In this document: piece by piece, positions 7,267 through 18,426 of the stretch
Position numbering within the stretch: position 1 is the stretch's first letter
Layout: the number at the start of each line of letters is the position of its first letter
Assembly: GCF_000010805.1 (NCBI RefSeq)
Contig: NC_012522.1
Coordinates: forward strand, 806,001 to 870,000
Direction of reading: 5' to 3'
DNA from: Rhodococcus opacus B4
GTDB taxonomy: Bacteria; Actinomycetota; Actinomycetes; Mycobacteriales; Mycobacteriaceae
Length of the DNA stretch: 64,000 nt
Notes under the pieces: generated by a model
What the model was told of the DNA's origin: nothing
What the model saw: only the letters and a program-made list of their open reading frames with translations
The model's database searches: none
Made by a program: the position numbers and the translations under genes

Positions 7267-8405
7267 GCCGACGCTCCCGCCAGGACGTCGGTCAGCACGG
7301 TCTCGATCCGCGCCAGTTCGTCCTGATCGAGCGTGGCGCGGGCGGTGAGCCGCAGCCGCGACGTGCCCTCGGGTACCGACGGGGGCCGGAAGCAGCCGAC
7401 GTGCAGACCCTGTTCGCGGCAGGCGGCCGCGGCGTCGAAGGCGCGTTGCGGGTCGCCGAGGATCACCGAGACCACGGCGGACTCGGGTGCCGCGGCGCCG
7501 GTGAACCGCGCGAGGTCCCAGGCCCGATCCAGGACGGCCTCGGCGCGGTGCGGTTCACGCCGCAGCACTGCGAGGGCGGCGCGGGCAGCACCGACGGCGG
7601 CCGGGGCCAGTCCGGTGTCGAAGATGAACGTGCGCGCGGCGTCGACGAGATGCGCGCGGACCTTCTCCGACGCCAGCACCACACCGCCCTGACTGGCCAG
7701 TGACTTCGACAGAGTGGCCGTGACGACGATGTCGGGTTCGCCCGCGAGCCCCACCTCGTGCACGAGTCCGCGGCCCCCTGCTCCGCGGACTCCGACTCCG
7801 TGGGCCTCGTCCACCACGAGAAACGCGCCGTACTCGCGGCACACGCGGTGCAGGTCGACGAGGGGCGCGAGGTCACCGTCCGCGCTGAACACCGAATCGG
7901 TGACGACCAGCGCCCGTTCCTCCGGCCGAGTGGCCAGTGCACTGCGGACGAAGTCGAGATCGGCGTGCGGCGCGACGGCCACCCGGGCCCGGGACAGCCG
8001 GCACGCGTCGACGAGCGACGCGTGACTGCCCGCGTCGGAGACGATCAGCGACCCGGCGCCGGACAGCGCGGTGACGGCACCGAGATTCGCGGTGTACCCG
8101 GAGGAGAACACCAGCCCGGCGCCGGCGCCGACGAACTCGGCGAGTTCCGATTCGAGCAGTTCGTGTTCGGTGGTCGATCCGGTAACCAGGCGCGAACCGG
8201 TGGCGCCGGCACCCCACCGACGGAGTGCGGCCATCGCGCCGTGCAGCACCTCGGGGTGCCGTACGAGCCCGAGGTAGTCGTTGGACGCCAGGTCGATGAG
8301 CGCGCTGCCCGGCGTGCGGGGACGCAGTTCGCGGCGCAGTCCCGCGGCGCGACGCTGCTCCTCGACGTCGTCGAGCCAGGTGGTGAAGGTGCGGTCGGTA
8401 CTCAC
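7263..8405 (-). CDS. bioF: 8-amino-7-oxononanoate synthase
   Basis: BioF is a PLP enzyme that condenses pimeloyl thioester with L-alanine. The protein is 380 residues from the GTG at 8405. [13 protein letters not shown] contains the PLP lysine (K234), [12 protein letters not shown] the conserved Asp/His pair, and SNDYLGL the N-terminal signature. The GTG start is preferred over the ATG at 8417 because a -10-like TATGGT lies exactly 7 nt upstream, as expected for a leaderless mRNA. bioF and bioD overlap by 4 bp and are divergent from bioA, sharing the BioQ-type operator at 8426-8440. Confidence 0.93.
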   Translation of the reverse strand: MSTDRTFTTWLDDVEEQRRAAGLRRELRPRTPGSALIDLASNDYLGLVRHPEVLHGAMAALRRWGAGATGSRLVTGSTTEHELLESELAEFVGAGAGLVFSSGYTANLGAVTALSGAGSLIVSDAGSHASLVDACRLSRARVAVAPHADLDFVRSALATRPEERALVVTDSVFSADGDLAPLVDLHRVCREYGAFLVVDEAHGVGVRGAGGRGLVHEVGLAGEPDIVVTATLSKSLASQGGVVLASEKVRAHLVDAARTFIFDTGLAPAAVGAARAALAVLRREPHRAEAVLDRAWDLARFTGAAAPESAVVSVILGDPQRAFDAAAACREQGLHVGCFRPPSVPEGTSRLRLTARATLDQDELARIETVLTDVLAGASA

Positions 8406-8412
8406 ATTCGGC

Positions 8413-8418
8413 ACCATA
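8413..8418 (-). promoter_or_regulatory. -10 element of bioFD promoter (leaderless)
   Basis: TATGGT on the minus strand is followed by 7 nt and then the GTG start at 8405. The BioQ-type operator begins 8 bp upstream, in the spacer/-35 zone. A bound repressor would therefore block RNA polymerase. Confidence 0.55.
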
Positions 8419-8425
8419 CCCGAAC

Positions 8426-8440
8426 TTGAACGGTGTTCAA
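8426..8440. promoter_or_regulatory. BioQ-type biotin operator
   Basis: TTGAACGGTGTTCAA is a perfect palindrome with a 3-bp spacer and contains the published BioQ box TGAAC-N3-GTTCA of Corynebacterium and Mycobacterium. It lies between divergent bioF and bioA, which is the expected position. BioQ is a TetR-family repressor not encoded in this window, unless one of the TetR genes here is it, which I cannot tell. Confidence 0.82.
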
Positions 8441-8470
8441 CCCGGGTGAGCCCGCTTTCCCTCCGATGGC

Positions 8471-8476
8471 TAGGGT
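8471..8476 (+). promoter_or_regulatory. -10 element of bioA promoter (leaderless)
   Basis: TAGGGT is followed by 7 nt and then GTG at 8484, the same geometry as the bioF promoter on the other strand. The operator is about 30 bp upstream of this hexamer. Confidence 0.45.
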
Positions 8477-8483
8477 CGAGATC

Positions 8484-9776
8484 GTGACCTCCCCGAGCCT
8501 GTCCGCCGACGACATCACCGCCCTCGACGCCTCGCTGCTCTGGCATCCGTACGGCGCCTTCCCCGCCTCGACCACCCCGCTCGTGGTGGCCGAGGCGAGC
8601 GGCACCCGCCTCACTCTCGCGGACGGACGCGAACTCGTCGACGGCATGAGTTCGTGGTGGGCGGCGGTCCACGGCTACCGGCATCCCGTTCTCGACGCGG
8701 CGGCGATCGCGCAACTCGGCCGGATGAGCCACGTGATGTTCGGCGGGCTGACCCACGAACCGGCCGCACGGCTCGCCCAGCTCCTCGTGGAGATCACCCC
8801 GGACGGACTCGACAAGGTGTTCCTCGCCGATTCCGGTTCGGTGTCCGTCGAGGTCGCGGTCAAGATGTGCCTGCAGTACTGGCGCAGTCGCGGCAGGCCG
8901 GAGCGGCACCGGCTGCTGACCTGGCGGGGCGGCTATCACGGCGACACCTTCGCCCCGATGAGCGTCTGCGACCCGGACGGCGGCATGCATTCCCTCTGGA
9001 CGGACGTCCTGGCACGGCAGGTCTTCGCGGGACCGCCGCCGCGCGAATTCGACCCGCGGTACGTCGCGGAGTTCGAGCGTCTGGTGGCAGAGCACAACGA
9101 CGAACTGGCGGCCGTCATCGTGGAGCCGGTGGTGCAGGGCGCCGGAGGGATGCGCTTCCACGACCCCCGGTACCTGGCGGAGCTGCGGCGGATCTGCGAC
9201 GAGCACGGCCTCCTGCTGGTGTTCGACGAGATCGCGACCGGTTTCGGCCGCACCGGCGAACTGTTCGCCGCGGACCACGCCCGGGTCCGCCCCGACATCA
9301 TGTGCGTCGGCAAGGCCCTCACCGGCGGGTATATGACCCTCGCCGCGACGCTCTGTTCCACCGACGTCGCCGAGACCATCAGCGCCGGCGACGCGGGCGG
9401 GCTCATGCACGGTCCCACGTTCATGGCGAACCCGCTCGCCTGCGCCGTCGCGGTGGCGTCGATCGAACTGCTGCGCTCGCGCGACTGGCAGGGCGAGGTC
9501 GCGGACGTGCGCCGCGGGCTCGAATCGGGTCTCGCACCGGCCCGGGAACTGCCCGGCGTCCGGGACGTCCGGGTGCTCGGCGCGATCGGCGTGATCGAAC
9601 TCTCCGAGCCCGTCGACATGCGGGCCGCGACCGACGCCGCGGTGGCGGCCGGGGCCTGGTTGCGCCCCTTCCGCAACCTGATCTACGCGATGCCGCCCTA
9701 CGTGTGCACCAGCGAGGACGTGCGGAAGATCACAACCGGAATGCTTGCTGCCGCACGGACCTCCACACCGGGCTGA
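8484..9776 (+). CDS. bioA: Adenosylmethionine-8-amino-7-oxononanoate aminotransferase
   Basis: BioA is a class III PLP aminotransferase that makes 7,8-diaminononanoate using S-adenosylmethionine as amino donor. The protein is about 430 residues. LWHPY near the N-terminus is the BioA signature. Further motifs are [24 protein letters not shown] (PLP Asp) and [11 protein letters not shown] (Schiff-base lysine). The frame is open further upstream, but the GTG at 8433 lies inside the operator. GTG 8484 is preferred for its -10 spacing; ATG 8466 is the alternative. A small hairpin follows the stop. Confidence 0.93.
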   Translation: MTSPSLSADDITALDASLLWHPYGAFPASTTPLVVAEASGTRLTLADGRELVDGMSSWWAAVHGYRHPVLDAAAIAQLGRMSHVMFGGLTHEPAARLAQLLVEITPDGLDKVFLADSGSVSVEVAVKMCLQYWRSRGRPERHRLLTWRGGYHGDTFAPMSVCDPDGGMHSLWTDVLARQVFAGPPPREFDPRYVAEFERLVAEHNDELAAVIVEPVVQGAGGMRFHDPRYLAELRRICDEHGLLLVFDEIATGFGRTGELFAADHARVRPDIMCVGKALTGGYMTLAATLCSTDVAETISAGDAGGLMHGPTFMANPLACAVAVASIELLRSRDWQGEVADVRRGLESGLAPARELPGVRDVRVLGAIGVIELSEPVDMRAATDAAVAAGAWLRPFRNLIYAMPPYVCTSEDVRKITTGMLAAARTSTPG

Positions 9777-9781
9777 CGGTG

Positions 9782-9803
9782 CGCTCTCGTCGGGCTGAGA
9801 GCG
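9782..9803 (+). terminator. Short hairpin after bioA, possible terminator
   Basis: CGCTCTC (9782-9788) pairs perfectly with GAGAGCG (9797-9803) around an 8-nt loop. There is no T-tract, so terminator activity is uncertain. The glgX promoter follows immediately. Confidence 0.4.
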
Positions 9804-9817
9804 ACGCGAACGCGGGC

Positions 9818-9823
9818 TAGTGT
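9818..9823 (+). promoter_or_regulatory. -10 element for glgX (leaderless geometry)
   Basis: TAGTGT is followed by exactly 7 nt (9824-9830) and the ATG at 9831. No ribosome binding site is visible, consistent with a leaderless treX-treY transcript. Confidence 0.5.
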
Positions 9824-9830
9824 TCTCGAT

Positions 9831-12104
<2,274 letters not shown>

Positions 12105-12117
12105 GCCGGGGACGACG

Positions 12118-14499
12118 ATGGCGATCACGGCGACCTACCGGCTGCAACTGCGCGGTGACTGCTTCACCCTGGCGGACGCCGCCGCCGCCGCCGACTACCT
12201 GGACGACTTGGGGATCTCGCACGTCTACCTGTCGCCGATCCTGACGGCCACCACCGGGTCGACCCACGGTTACGACGTCACCGACGCGACCCGGGTGTCC
12301 CCTGCCCTCGGTGGCCGGGAGGCGCTGGTCGCACTGGCGCGGGCGGTGCGGGCACGCGGGATGGGCATCGTCGTCGACCTCGTCCCCAACCATGTGGGCG
12401 TCGCACAGCCGCGTGAGAACGCCTGGTGGTGGGACGTTCTCACGCACGGTCGTGGCTCCGAGTACGCCGACTTCTTCGACATCGACTGGAGTGAGGACAA
12501 CGGCGCGGGCGGACGGCTCGCGCTGCCCGTCCTCGGGTCGGACGCCGACCTCGAGTCGCTGACCGTCGACCGCTCGGGACCCGAGCCGCTGCTCGCGTTC
12601 TACGAGCACCGGTTCCCGATTGCCCCCGGCACGGACGCGACCGAGCCGATGGCGGTGCACGACGCGCAGTCGTACCGGTTGGTCCCGTGGAACTCCGGAC
12701 TCATCGGGTACCGCCGATTCTTCGCGGTCAGCGAACTGGCCGGGATCCGTCAGGAAGACCCCCGCGTGTTCGAGGCCTCGCACCGCGAACTGCGGAGCTG
12801 GGTGACGGACGACTTGGTCGACGGCGTCCGCATCGACCATCCCGACGGGTTGTCCGACCCCGCCGGATACCTCGACCGGCTGCGGAATGTGATCGGCGCG
12901 GACCGCTGGCTCGTGATCGAGAAGATCCTCGGTCACTCCGAGCCGCTCGACGACCACCTGCCGATCGAGGGCACCACCGGCTACGACGCGCTGGCCGAAC
13001 TCGGCGGCGTGTTCGTCGACCCGTCGGGTGCGCCCGCGCTCACCGCCCTGTCGGCGTCCCGCACCGGCGACCGGGGCGACGCAGCGTGGATCCACGAGCA
13101 CGAAACCGCGATCAAGAAGGACGTCGCCGGCACCGGCCTCGCCCCGGAGGTCCGGCGCCTCGTCCGCGCGATCCGGGCGGAGACCGGCACCGACTGCGCC
13201 GATCCCGACCTGCGCGACGCCGTCGTGGACGTCGTCGCGGCGATGCCCGTGTACCGGTCCGACTACAGCCCGCTCGCCGGGCTCGCGACCCGCGTGATCG
13301 GTGACGCCGCGCGGCGCGAACCGCAACGAGCCGCGGCGCTGTCCGCCCTCGCCGCCGCCCTGATCGCCGGCGGTGAGGCGGCCACCCGCTTCCAGCAGGT
13401 CTGCGGCGCGGTGATGGCGAAATCCGTGGAGGACTGCCTGTTCTACCGCACGGCCCGGCTGGTGTCGTTGCAGGAGGTGGGCGGCAACCCCGCGAACGTC
13501 GGCGTCTTCCCCGCCGAGTTCCATCTCGCCGCGGCCGAGCGCGCACACCGGTGGCCGCGGGCGATGACGACGCTCTCGACGCACGACACCAAACGCGGCG
13601 AGGACGTCCGCGCCCGGATCGGCATCCTGTCGCAGGTGCCGGATCTGTGGGCCGAATGCGTCGACCAGTGGGAGCGCATCGCCCCCAGCCCCGATCCCGC
13701 CACCGGACTGTTCCTGTGGCAGAACCTGTTCGGCGTGTGGCCGGTCGACGGCCGCGCCGCGGGCGACGTGCCCGACTTCCGTGACCGCGTCCACGCGTAC
13801 GCGGAGAAGGCCGTCCGGGAAGCCGGGACCCGGACGTCGTGGCACGCCGTGAACGAGGACTTCGAAACAGATCTCCACCGCTGGCTGGACACGGTGATCG
13901 ACGGCACCGTCGGCAAGGCGCTCGGATCACTGTGCACACAACTGGCGCCGCACGCCTGGTCCGATGCGCTCGGCCAGAAGCTCCTCCAGCTGTGCGGGCC
14001 CGGGATCCCGGACGTGTACCAGGGCACGGAGCTGTGGGAGGACTCGCTCGTCGACCCCGACAATCGCCGCCCCGTCGATTACGACGTGCGGCGGACCGTG
14101 CTCGCGGGACTGGGCACCCCTCCGGTCGACCCGACGGGCGCGGCGAAGATGCACGTAGTGCGAACAGCCCTGCGCCTGCGCCGGGACCGTCCGGACAGCT
14201 TCGTGGGCGGCACCTATGCGCCGGTCTTCGCATCGGGGACCGCGGCCGAACACCTGATCGGATTCGCCCGCGGATCCCAGGGGTCGGCGCCGGACGTCGT
14301 GGCCCTGGCCACCCGGCACAGCGTGGGTGTGGAGCAACGCGGCTGGGACGACACCACCGTCACCCTCCGTGGCGGCACCTGGACCGACCTGCTCACCTCC
14401 CAGGTGTACCCCGGCGGCCCCGTCGACGCCGCCACCCTGTTCGCCCGCTACCCCGTTGTCCTCCTGACCCGTGAGTACTTCTCAACCGCCCGCGGTTGA
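12118..14499 (+). CDS. treY: Malto-oligosyltrehalose synthase
   Basis: TreY converts the reducing end of maltodextrins to a trehalosyl unit, the first committed step of the TreYZ route. It has 793 residues and the GH13 barrel starts at once (ATYRLQLRGDCFTLADAAAA). Catalytic motifs are VRIDHPDGL (nucleophile Asp), VIEKILG (Glu) and STHDTKRGEDVR (Asp), the last typical of TreY. It follows glgX by 13 bp. The last ten codons and the TGA (14497-14499) lie inside the palindromic repeat 14468-14513, so the repeat has set the C-terminus. Confidence 0.94.
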   Translation: MAITATYRLQLRGDCFTLADAAAAADYLDDLGISHVYLSPILTATTGSTHGYDVTDATRVSPALGGREALVALARAVRARGMGIVVDLVPNHVGVAQPRENAWWWDVLTHGRGSEYADFFDIDWSEDNGAGGRLALPVLGSDADLESLTVDRSGPEPLLAFYEHRFPIAPGTDATEPMAVHDAQSYRLVPWNSGLIGYRRFFAVSELAGIRQEDPRVFEASHRELRSWVTDDLVDGVRIDHPDGLSDPAGYLDRLRNVIGADRWLVIEKILGHSEPLDDHLPIEGTTGYDALAELGGVFVDPSGAPALTALSASRTGDRGDAAWIHEHETAIKKDVAGTGLAPEVRRLVRAIRAETGTDCADPDLRDAVVDVVAAMPVYRSDYSPLAGLATRVIGDAARREPQRAAALSALAAALIAGGEAATRFQQVCGAVMAKSVEDCLFYRTARLVSLQEVGGNPANVGVFPAEFHLAAAERAHRWPRAMTTLSTHDTKRGEDVRARIGILSQVPDLWAECVDQWERIAPSPDPATGLFLWQNLFGVWPVDGRAAGDVPDFRDRVHAYAEKAVREAGTRTSWHAVNEDFETDLHRWLDTVIDGTVGKALGSLCTQLAPHAWSDALGQKLLQLCGPGIPDVYQGTELWEDSLVDPDNRRPVDYDVRRTVLAGLGTPPVDPTGAAKMHVVRTALRLRRDRPDSFVGGTYAPVFASGTAAEHLIGFARGSQGSAPDVVALATRHSVGVEQRGWDDTTVTLRGGTWTDLLTSQVYPGGPVDAATLFARYPVVLLTREYFSTARG

Positions 14500-14513
14500 G
14501 AAGTACTCACGGG
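14468..14513. repeat. Palindromic repeat copy 2 (perfect 22-bp stem, 2-nt loop)
   Basis: The left arm 14468-14489 and right arm 14492-14513 are perfect reverse complements around CC. The element matches the copy at 1749-1794 across nearly the whole length, differing mainly in two or three inner positions. It overlaps the end of treY and supplies its stop codon. It could form a strong rho-independent-like hairpin on either strand. Confidence 0.8.
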
Positions 14514-14528
14514 GGTACTGGCTGTTGT

Positions 14529-15467
14529 ATGCGACGTGTAGTTGCCCGCGCGTACGGAGGGCCCGAGGTCCTCGCGGTGGTCGACGCCGAGCCGGCGGAC
14601 CCCGCGCCGGGTGAGGTGGTGATCGACGTCCGCGCGATCGGGGTCAACCCGATCGACTACAAGCTGTACAGCGGCGCGTTCGGCGCCGATCCCGCCGTCT
14701 TGCCGATGCGGCTGGGCAGCGAAGCGGCGGGCGTCGTCGCGGAGGTGGGTGACGCCGCCACGGGACCGCGGGGCCCGATCGCGGTGGGCGACGAGGTGAT
14801 CGCGTACCCGTTGTCGGAGGCGTATGCGGACCGGCTCGTGGTGTCCGGTGATTCGGTGGTCCCGAAACCGGCCTCGTTGCCGTGGAACGAGGCTGCCGGA
14901 CTTCTCGCGGTGGGCGCCACGGCGGTCGACACTCTCGACACGGCGAACGTCGGCGCCGGCGACCTCCTGCTCGTGCACGGAGCGTCAGGCGGCGTCGGGT
15001 CGTTCGTCGTGCAGTTGGGGCGGGCCCGCGGCTCGACGATCATCGGCACGGCGCGCCCGGAGAACCACGACTACGTCCGGTCGCTGGGTGCCACCCCTGT
15101 GTCGTACGGCGACGGACTCGCCGACCGCATCCGCGTTCTGGCACCGGACGGGGTGGACGCCGTCGTCGACACCGCGGGCAGCGACGAGGCCATCGACGTG
15201 TCCGTGGACCTGGTGCGGGACCGGTCGCGGTTGGTGACGACCGTCCCCGGACCACGGCCGGTCGAGGCCGGGTTCCGGATCGTGGGGGCGCTGGGTCCGG
15301 AAGGCATGGAACCGCGGAAGCGGGCCCGCGCGTTCCTCGTCGACCTCGCGGGCAACGGCGACGTGCGGGTGCGGGTCGCGCGCACCTACGCGCTGTCGGA
15401 GGTCGCGCGCGCTCACGCCGATCTCCGAAAGCCGCACGCGGCGGGCAAATTCATCCTGCTGCCCTAG
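14529..15467 (+). CDS. Zinc-free MDR-type NADP-dependent oxidoreductase (quinone-oxidoreductase-like)
   Basis: This 312-residue medium-chain dehydrogenase/reductase has an N-terminal GroES-like domain (~1-120, with GVNPIDYKLYSG) and a Rossmann domain with LLVHGASGGVGSF. It lacks the zinc-ligand pattern of alcohol dehydrogenases, which fits the QOR/zeta-crystallin subfamily that reduces quinones or enals. The ATG at 14529 lies 16 bp after the palindromic repeat. It converges on a TetR gene with a 16-bp gap. It sits between treY and treZ but nothing links it to trehalose. Substrate unknown. Confidence 0.83.
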   Translation: MRRVVARAYGGPEVLAVVDAEPADPAPGEVVIDVRAIGVNPIDYKLYSGAFGADPAVLPMRLGSEAAGVVAEVGDAATGPRGPIAVGDEVIAYPLSEAYADRLVVSGDSVVPKPASLPWNEAAGLLAVGATAVDTLDTANVGAGDLLLVHGASGGVGSFVVQLGRARGSTIIGTARPENHDYVRSLGATPVSYGDGLADRIRVLAPDGVDAVVDTAGSDEAIDVSVDLVRDRSRLVTTVPGPRPVEAGFRIVGALGPEGMEPRKRARAFLVDLAGNGDVRVRVARTYALSEVARAHADLRKPHAAGKFILLP

Positions 15468-15483
15468 GCGGGGATTTCGGCCG

Positions 15484-16113
15484 TCAGTGGAGCAGACTCG
15501 CCCGGATGGTCGCTTTCACCCAGTTCCGGTAGTCGTCGACATCCCACCCGCACTGCCTGCGCAGCAGCGAATACACCTGTGGCGACACGACCGTGAACAG
15601 CACGTCGGCGGCCCGCTGGACAGAGATCTCGGGGCGCAGCAGTTCGTGCGCGGCGAGTCCCTCGGCAAGGGTCATCGCGTTCTCGGCGGAGGCCCGCGCC
15701 GCCTCGTCGGCGAACCGCCGCATGTCCTCGTCCGCGCCCGAGGATTCGATCGATGTCGCCATCAGGGTTCCGGCCCGCTCCAGGACGTCGGTGCTGTACG
15801 CGACCATCTGTTCGAGGATCCGCTCCACCGGGTCGCCGTCCCGGGGTGTGCGGGCAGCAGGCGCGGCGTCGGTCTCGCCCTGGATCGCCGCGTGCAGTGC
15901 CTCGTGGAACAGTTCCGCCTTGCCGCCCGGGTACGCGGTGAACACCGTGCGAGTGGACACGCCGGCGGCCTCGGCCACGTTCCGCACCGTCGTGCTGACG
16001 TATCCGCGGTCGGCGAACAACCGGGCCGCGGCATCCCGGACGAGGATCCGGGTCCGGCGGGCCGATTCCGCGCGGAGCGGCGAAGAGTACGGCCTCTTGG
16101 CGGAGTCGGGCAC
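15484..16113 (-). CDS. TetR-family transcriptional regulator
   Basis: This 209-residue regulator has an N-terminal helix-turn-helix at ~20-66 (ILVRDAAARLFADRGYVSTT followed by VRNVAEAAGVSTRTVF) and a variable all-helical ligand domain. The GTG at 16113 lies 6 nt after a -10-like TATCGT (16125-16120 on the minus strand), suggesting a leaderless transcript. A small inverted repeat at 16134-16147 overlaps the expected -35 and could be its own operator. It converges with the oxidoreductase gene, which may be a target. Ligand unknown. Confidence 0.86.
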   Translation of the reverse strand: MPDSAKRPYSSPLRAESARRTRILVRDAAARLFADRGYVSTTVRNVAEAAGVSTRTVFTAYPGGKAELFHEALHAAIQGETDAAPAARTPRDGDPVERILEQMVAYSTDVLERAGTLMATSIESSGADEDMRRFADEAARASAENAMTLAEGLAAHELLRPEISVQRAADVLFTVVSPQVYSLLRRQCGWDVDDYRNWVKATIRASLLH

Positions 16114-16133
16114 GGTCTCACGATAGACGCATT

Positions 16134-16147
16134 CGATTCATCAATCG
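16134..16147. promoter_or_regulatory. Candidate TetR operator
   Basis: CGATTCATCAATCG has 5-bp inverted arms around CATC and lies about 8 bp upstream of the TetR gene's -10. Short arms make this a weak candidate. Confidence 0.3.
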
Positions 16148-16204
16148 TGCAACCAATGCGGCACGGCGATCCGCCACGCCGCGGCCAGGCGAAACGCCCG
16201 ATTC

Positions 16205-16393
16205 CTACGACTTCGGGTGCTCCACCCAGGCATCGGATCCGGGAAACACGAGGGCCTCGTGACCGTCGTCGTACCGGACGAGATAGGGCGGTTCGCCGTT
16301 CTCGCCGTGTACCTCCACGACCTCGGCGGTCGTCTCGTGCACTCCGACCACCCGCCCCTGAACGTGCAACCGGTCTCCCACTGCTACGTGCAT
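16205..16393 (-). CDS. DUF1918 small protein
   Basis: This 62-residue protein begins MHVAVGDRLHVQGRVVG and contains PPYLVRYDDGHEALVFPG, the DUF1918 signature. It is a small beta-rich, SH3-like fold of unknown function, common in actinobacteria. The ATG at 16393 is chosen over longer in-frame ORFs because GAGGAG lies 6 nt upstream and the conserved domain begins at the first residue. It is divergent from the 49-residue gene at 16503. Confidence 0.85.
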   Translation of the reverse strand: MHVAVGDRLHVQGRVVGVHETTAEVVEVHGENGEPPYLVRYDDGHEALVFPGSDAWVEHPKS

Positions 16394-16502
16394 GACTGCT
16401 CCTCGCGACGTTCGAGTCCGTACTCTCAGCTTGCTACTTCCGGATGCGGGGCGAAAGGGCCGACTCGCCGCCATCTCCGCCGCGGTGTGCCATCGTGGGG
16501 AC

Positions 16503-16652
16503 ATGGCTACCTATCGATACCTCGACAAAGACCGTAACGTGCTCGAGGAGCAGGACTTCGGCACCGTGCAGGACGCCGAGGAACACCGGTTGTCGGTTCT
16601 CGGCGCCGAGATCATCGAGGAGGTCGAGGACGCCGGCACGCCCGAGAGCTGA
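16503..16652 (+). CDS. Small acidic hypothetical protein (49 aa)
   Basis: The 49-residue ORF begins MATYRYLDKDRNVLEEQDFG and ends in an acidic stretch (EIIEEVEDAG). A GTGGGGA ribosome binding site precedes the ATG and the codon use is typical of the genome, so it looks real. No domain was recognised. It lies 40 bp before treZ on the same strand and may share its transcript. Confidence 0.6.
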   Translation: MATYRYLDKDRNVLEEQDFGTVQDAEEHRLSVLGAEIIEEVEDAGTPES

Positions 16653-16692
16653 CTGTCCTGCGCGGCCCGCCCGGTCCAGGCATGCTGATCGG

Positions 16693-18426
16693 GTGCACAC
16701 ATTCGAGGTATGGGCCCCGATCCCGACGTCGGTTTCCGTGGAGGTCGACGGCCGCCGACACGACATGACCCCGTCACCGGACGGCTGGTGGCGGGCCGAC
16801 GCCCCGGCCTCTCAGGACTCCCGGTACGCGTTCCTCCTCGACGACAGCGACACCCCGCTCCCCGACCCCCGGTCGCCGCGCCAGCCCGACGGAGTGCACG
16901 GCGCGTCCCAGCTCCACACCCTCGACGAGAGCCTCTGGACCGACTCGCAGTGGACCGGGCGGCAGCTCGCCGGTTCCGTCGTCTACGAATTGCACGTCGG
17001 CACGTTCACCCCGGAGGGCACGTTCGCCGCTGCGGTCGGCAGGCTCGACCATCTCGTCGAACTCGGCGTCGATTTCGTGGAACTGATGCCCGTCAACGGG
17101 TTCAACGGAACCCACAACTGGGGGTATGACGGCGTTCTCTGGTACACGGTGCACGAGGGCTACGGCGGACCGGACGGGCTGCAGGCCCTCGTCGACGCGT
17201 GCCACGCCCGCGGTCTCGGCGTGGTCCTCGACGCCGTCTACAACCACCTCGGACCCTCGGGGAACTACCTCGACCGATACGGCCCGTACCTGGCGCAGGG
17301 CGCCAACACCTGGGGCCGCAGCATCAACCTCGACGGACCGGACAGCGGCGAGGTGCGCCGCTACATCATCGGCAACGCGCTGCGGTGGTTCCGCGAGTTC
17401 CACATCGACGCGCTGCGCCTCGACGCCGTCCACGCGCTCGTCGACCACACCGCCACCCACCTTCTCGAGGATCTGGCCATCGAGACCCGCCGGCTGTCCG
17501 CGCACCTGAGGCGGCCGCTGACGCTCATCGCCGAGAGCGACCTCAACGATCCGCGGCTGATCACGTCGCGGTCGGCGGGCGGCTACGGCCTCGACGCCCA
17601 GTGGGACGACGACGTGCATCACGCCATCCACGCGGCGGTCTCGGGCGAGAGGCAGGGCTATTACGGAGATTTCGGTTCGATGGCCTGCCTCGCGGACACA
17701 TTGCGCCAGGGGTGGTTCCACGCGGGCACGTTCTCGACGTTCCGGGGTCGCACCCACGGCAGACCGCTGGACACCCGGCGGATCCCGGCCAGTTCCCTGG
17801 TCACGTACACGTGCACCCACGATCAGATCGGCAACCGGGCGACCGGCGACCGCCCCGGCACGTATCTCGACGACGGGCAGCTCGCCGTGAAGGCGGCGCT
17901 CGTGCTCTGCTCGCCGTTCACGCCGATGCTGTTCATGGGCGAGGAGTGGGGCGCGAGCACCCCGTTCCAGTTCTTCACCTCGCACCCGGAGCCGGAACTC
18001 GCGAAGGCCACGGCGGAGGGGCGCAAGGCCGAGTTCGCGGAGCACGGCTGGAGCACGGACGACGTTCCCGACCCACAGGACCCGGAGACGTTCGAGCGGT
18101 CCAAGCTCGACTGGGACGAACTGGCCCGCGAACCGCATGCCCGGCTGCTGGACTGCTACCGCTCGCTGCTGCGGCTTCGCCGGGAGCGCGCCGAGCTGAC
18201 GGACCCGTGGCTCGCGAATCTGTCCGTCGACTACGACGAGGAAGAGCAGTGGATCGTGGTGCACCGCGGCGCACTTCGTCTCGCCTGCAACCTGGGTGCC
18301 GAACCGGTGACCGTCCCGGTCGGCGGCTCCCCCGTGCTGTGGTGGGAGCCGCCGACGCAGGACCGGACCGCCTCGGCGACGGAGCTACCGGGTCATTCGT
18401 TCGTGGTGCTCGACAGCTCGCCCTGA
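16693..18426 (+). CDS. treZ: Malto-oligosyltrehalose trehalohydrolase
   Basis: TreZ releases free trehalose from the end made by TreY. The protein is 577 residues from the GTG at 16693 (VHTFEVWAP, the start of the CBM48-like N-domain). The GH13 barrel has LRLDAVHAL (nucleophile Asp), LIAESDLND (acid/base Glu) and TCTHDQIGNR (Asp). Longer in-frame starts overlap the small upstream gene and are not conserved in type. It is 2.2 kb from treY, whereas treX-Y-Z are often contiguous. Its 3' end overlaps the convergent MFS gene by 34 bp. Confidence 0.93.
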   Translation: MHTFEVWAPIPTSVSVEVDGRRHDMTPSPDGWWRADAPASQDSRYAFLLDDSDTPLPDPRSPRQPDGVHGASQLHTLDESLWTDSQWTGRQLAGSVVYELHVGTFTPEGTFAAAVGRLDHLVELGVDFVELMPVNGFNGTHNWGYDGVLWYTVHEGYGGPDGLQALVDACHARGLGVVLDAVYNHLGPSGNYLDRYGPYLAQGANTWGRSINLDGPDSGEVRRYIIGNALRWFREFHIDALRLDAVHALVDHTATHLLEDLAIETRRLSAHLRRPLTLIAESDLNDPRLITSRSAGGYGLDAQWDDDVHHAIHAAVSGERQGYYGDFGSMACLADTLRQGWFHAGTFSTFRGRTHGRPLDTRRIPASSLVTYTCTHDQIGNRATGDRPGTYLDDGQLAVKAALVLCSPFTPMLFMGEEWGASTPFQFFTSHPEPELAKATAEGRKAEFAEHGWSTDDVPDPQDPETFERSKLDWDELAREPHARLLDCYRSLLRLRRERAELTDPWLANLSVDYDEEEQWIVVHRGALRLACNLGAEPVTVPVGGSPVLWWEPPTQDRTASATELPGHSFVVLDSSP

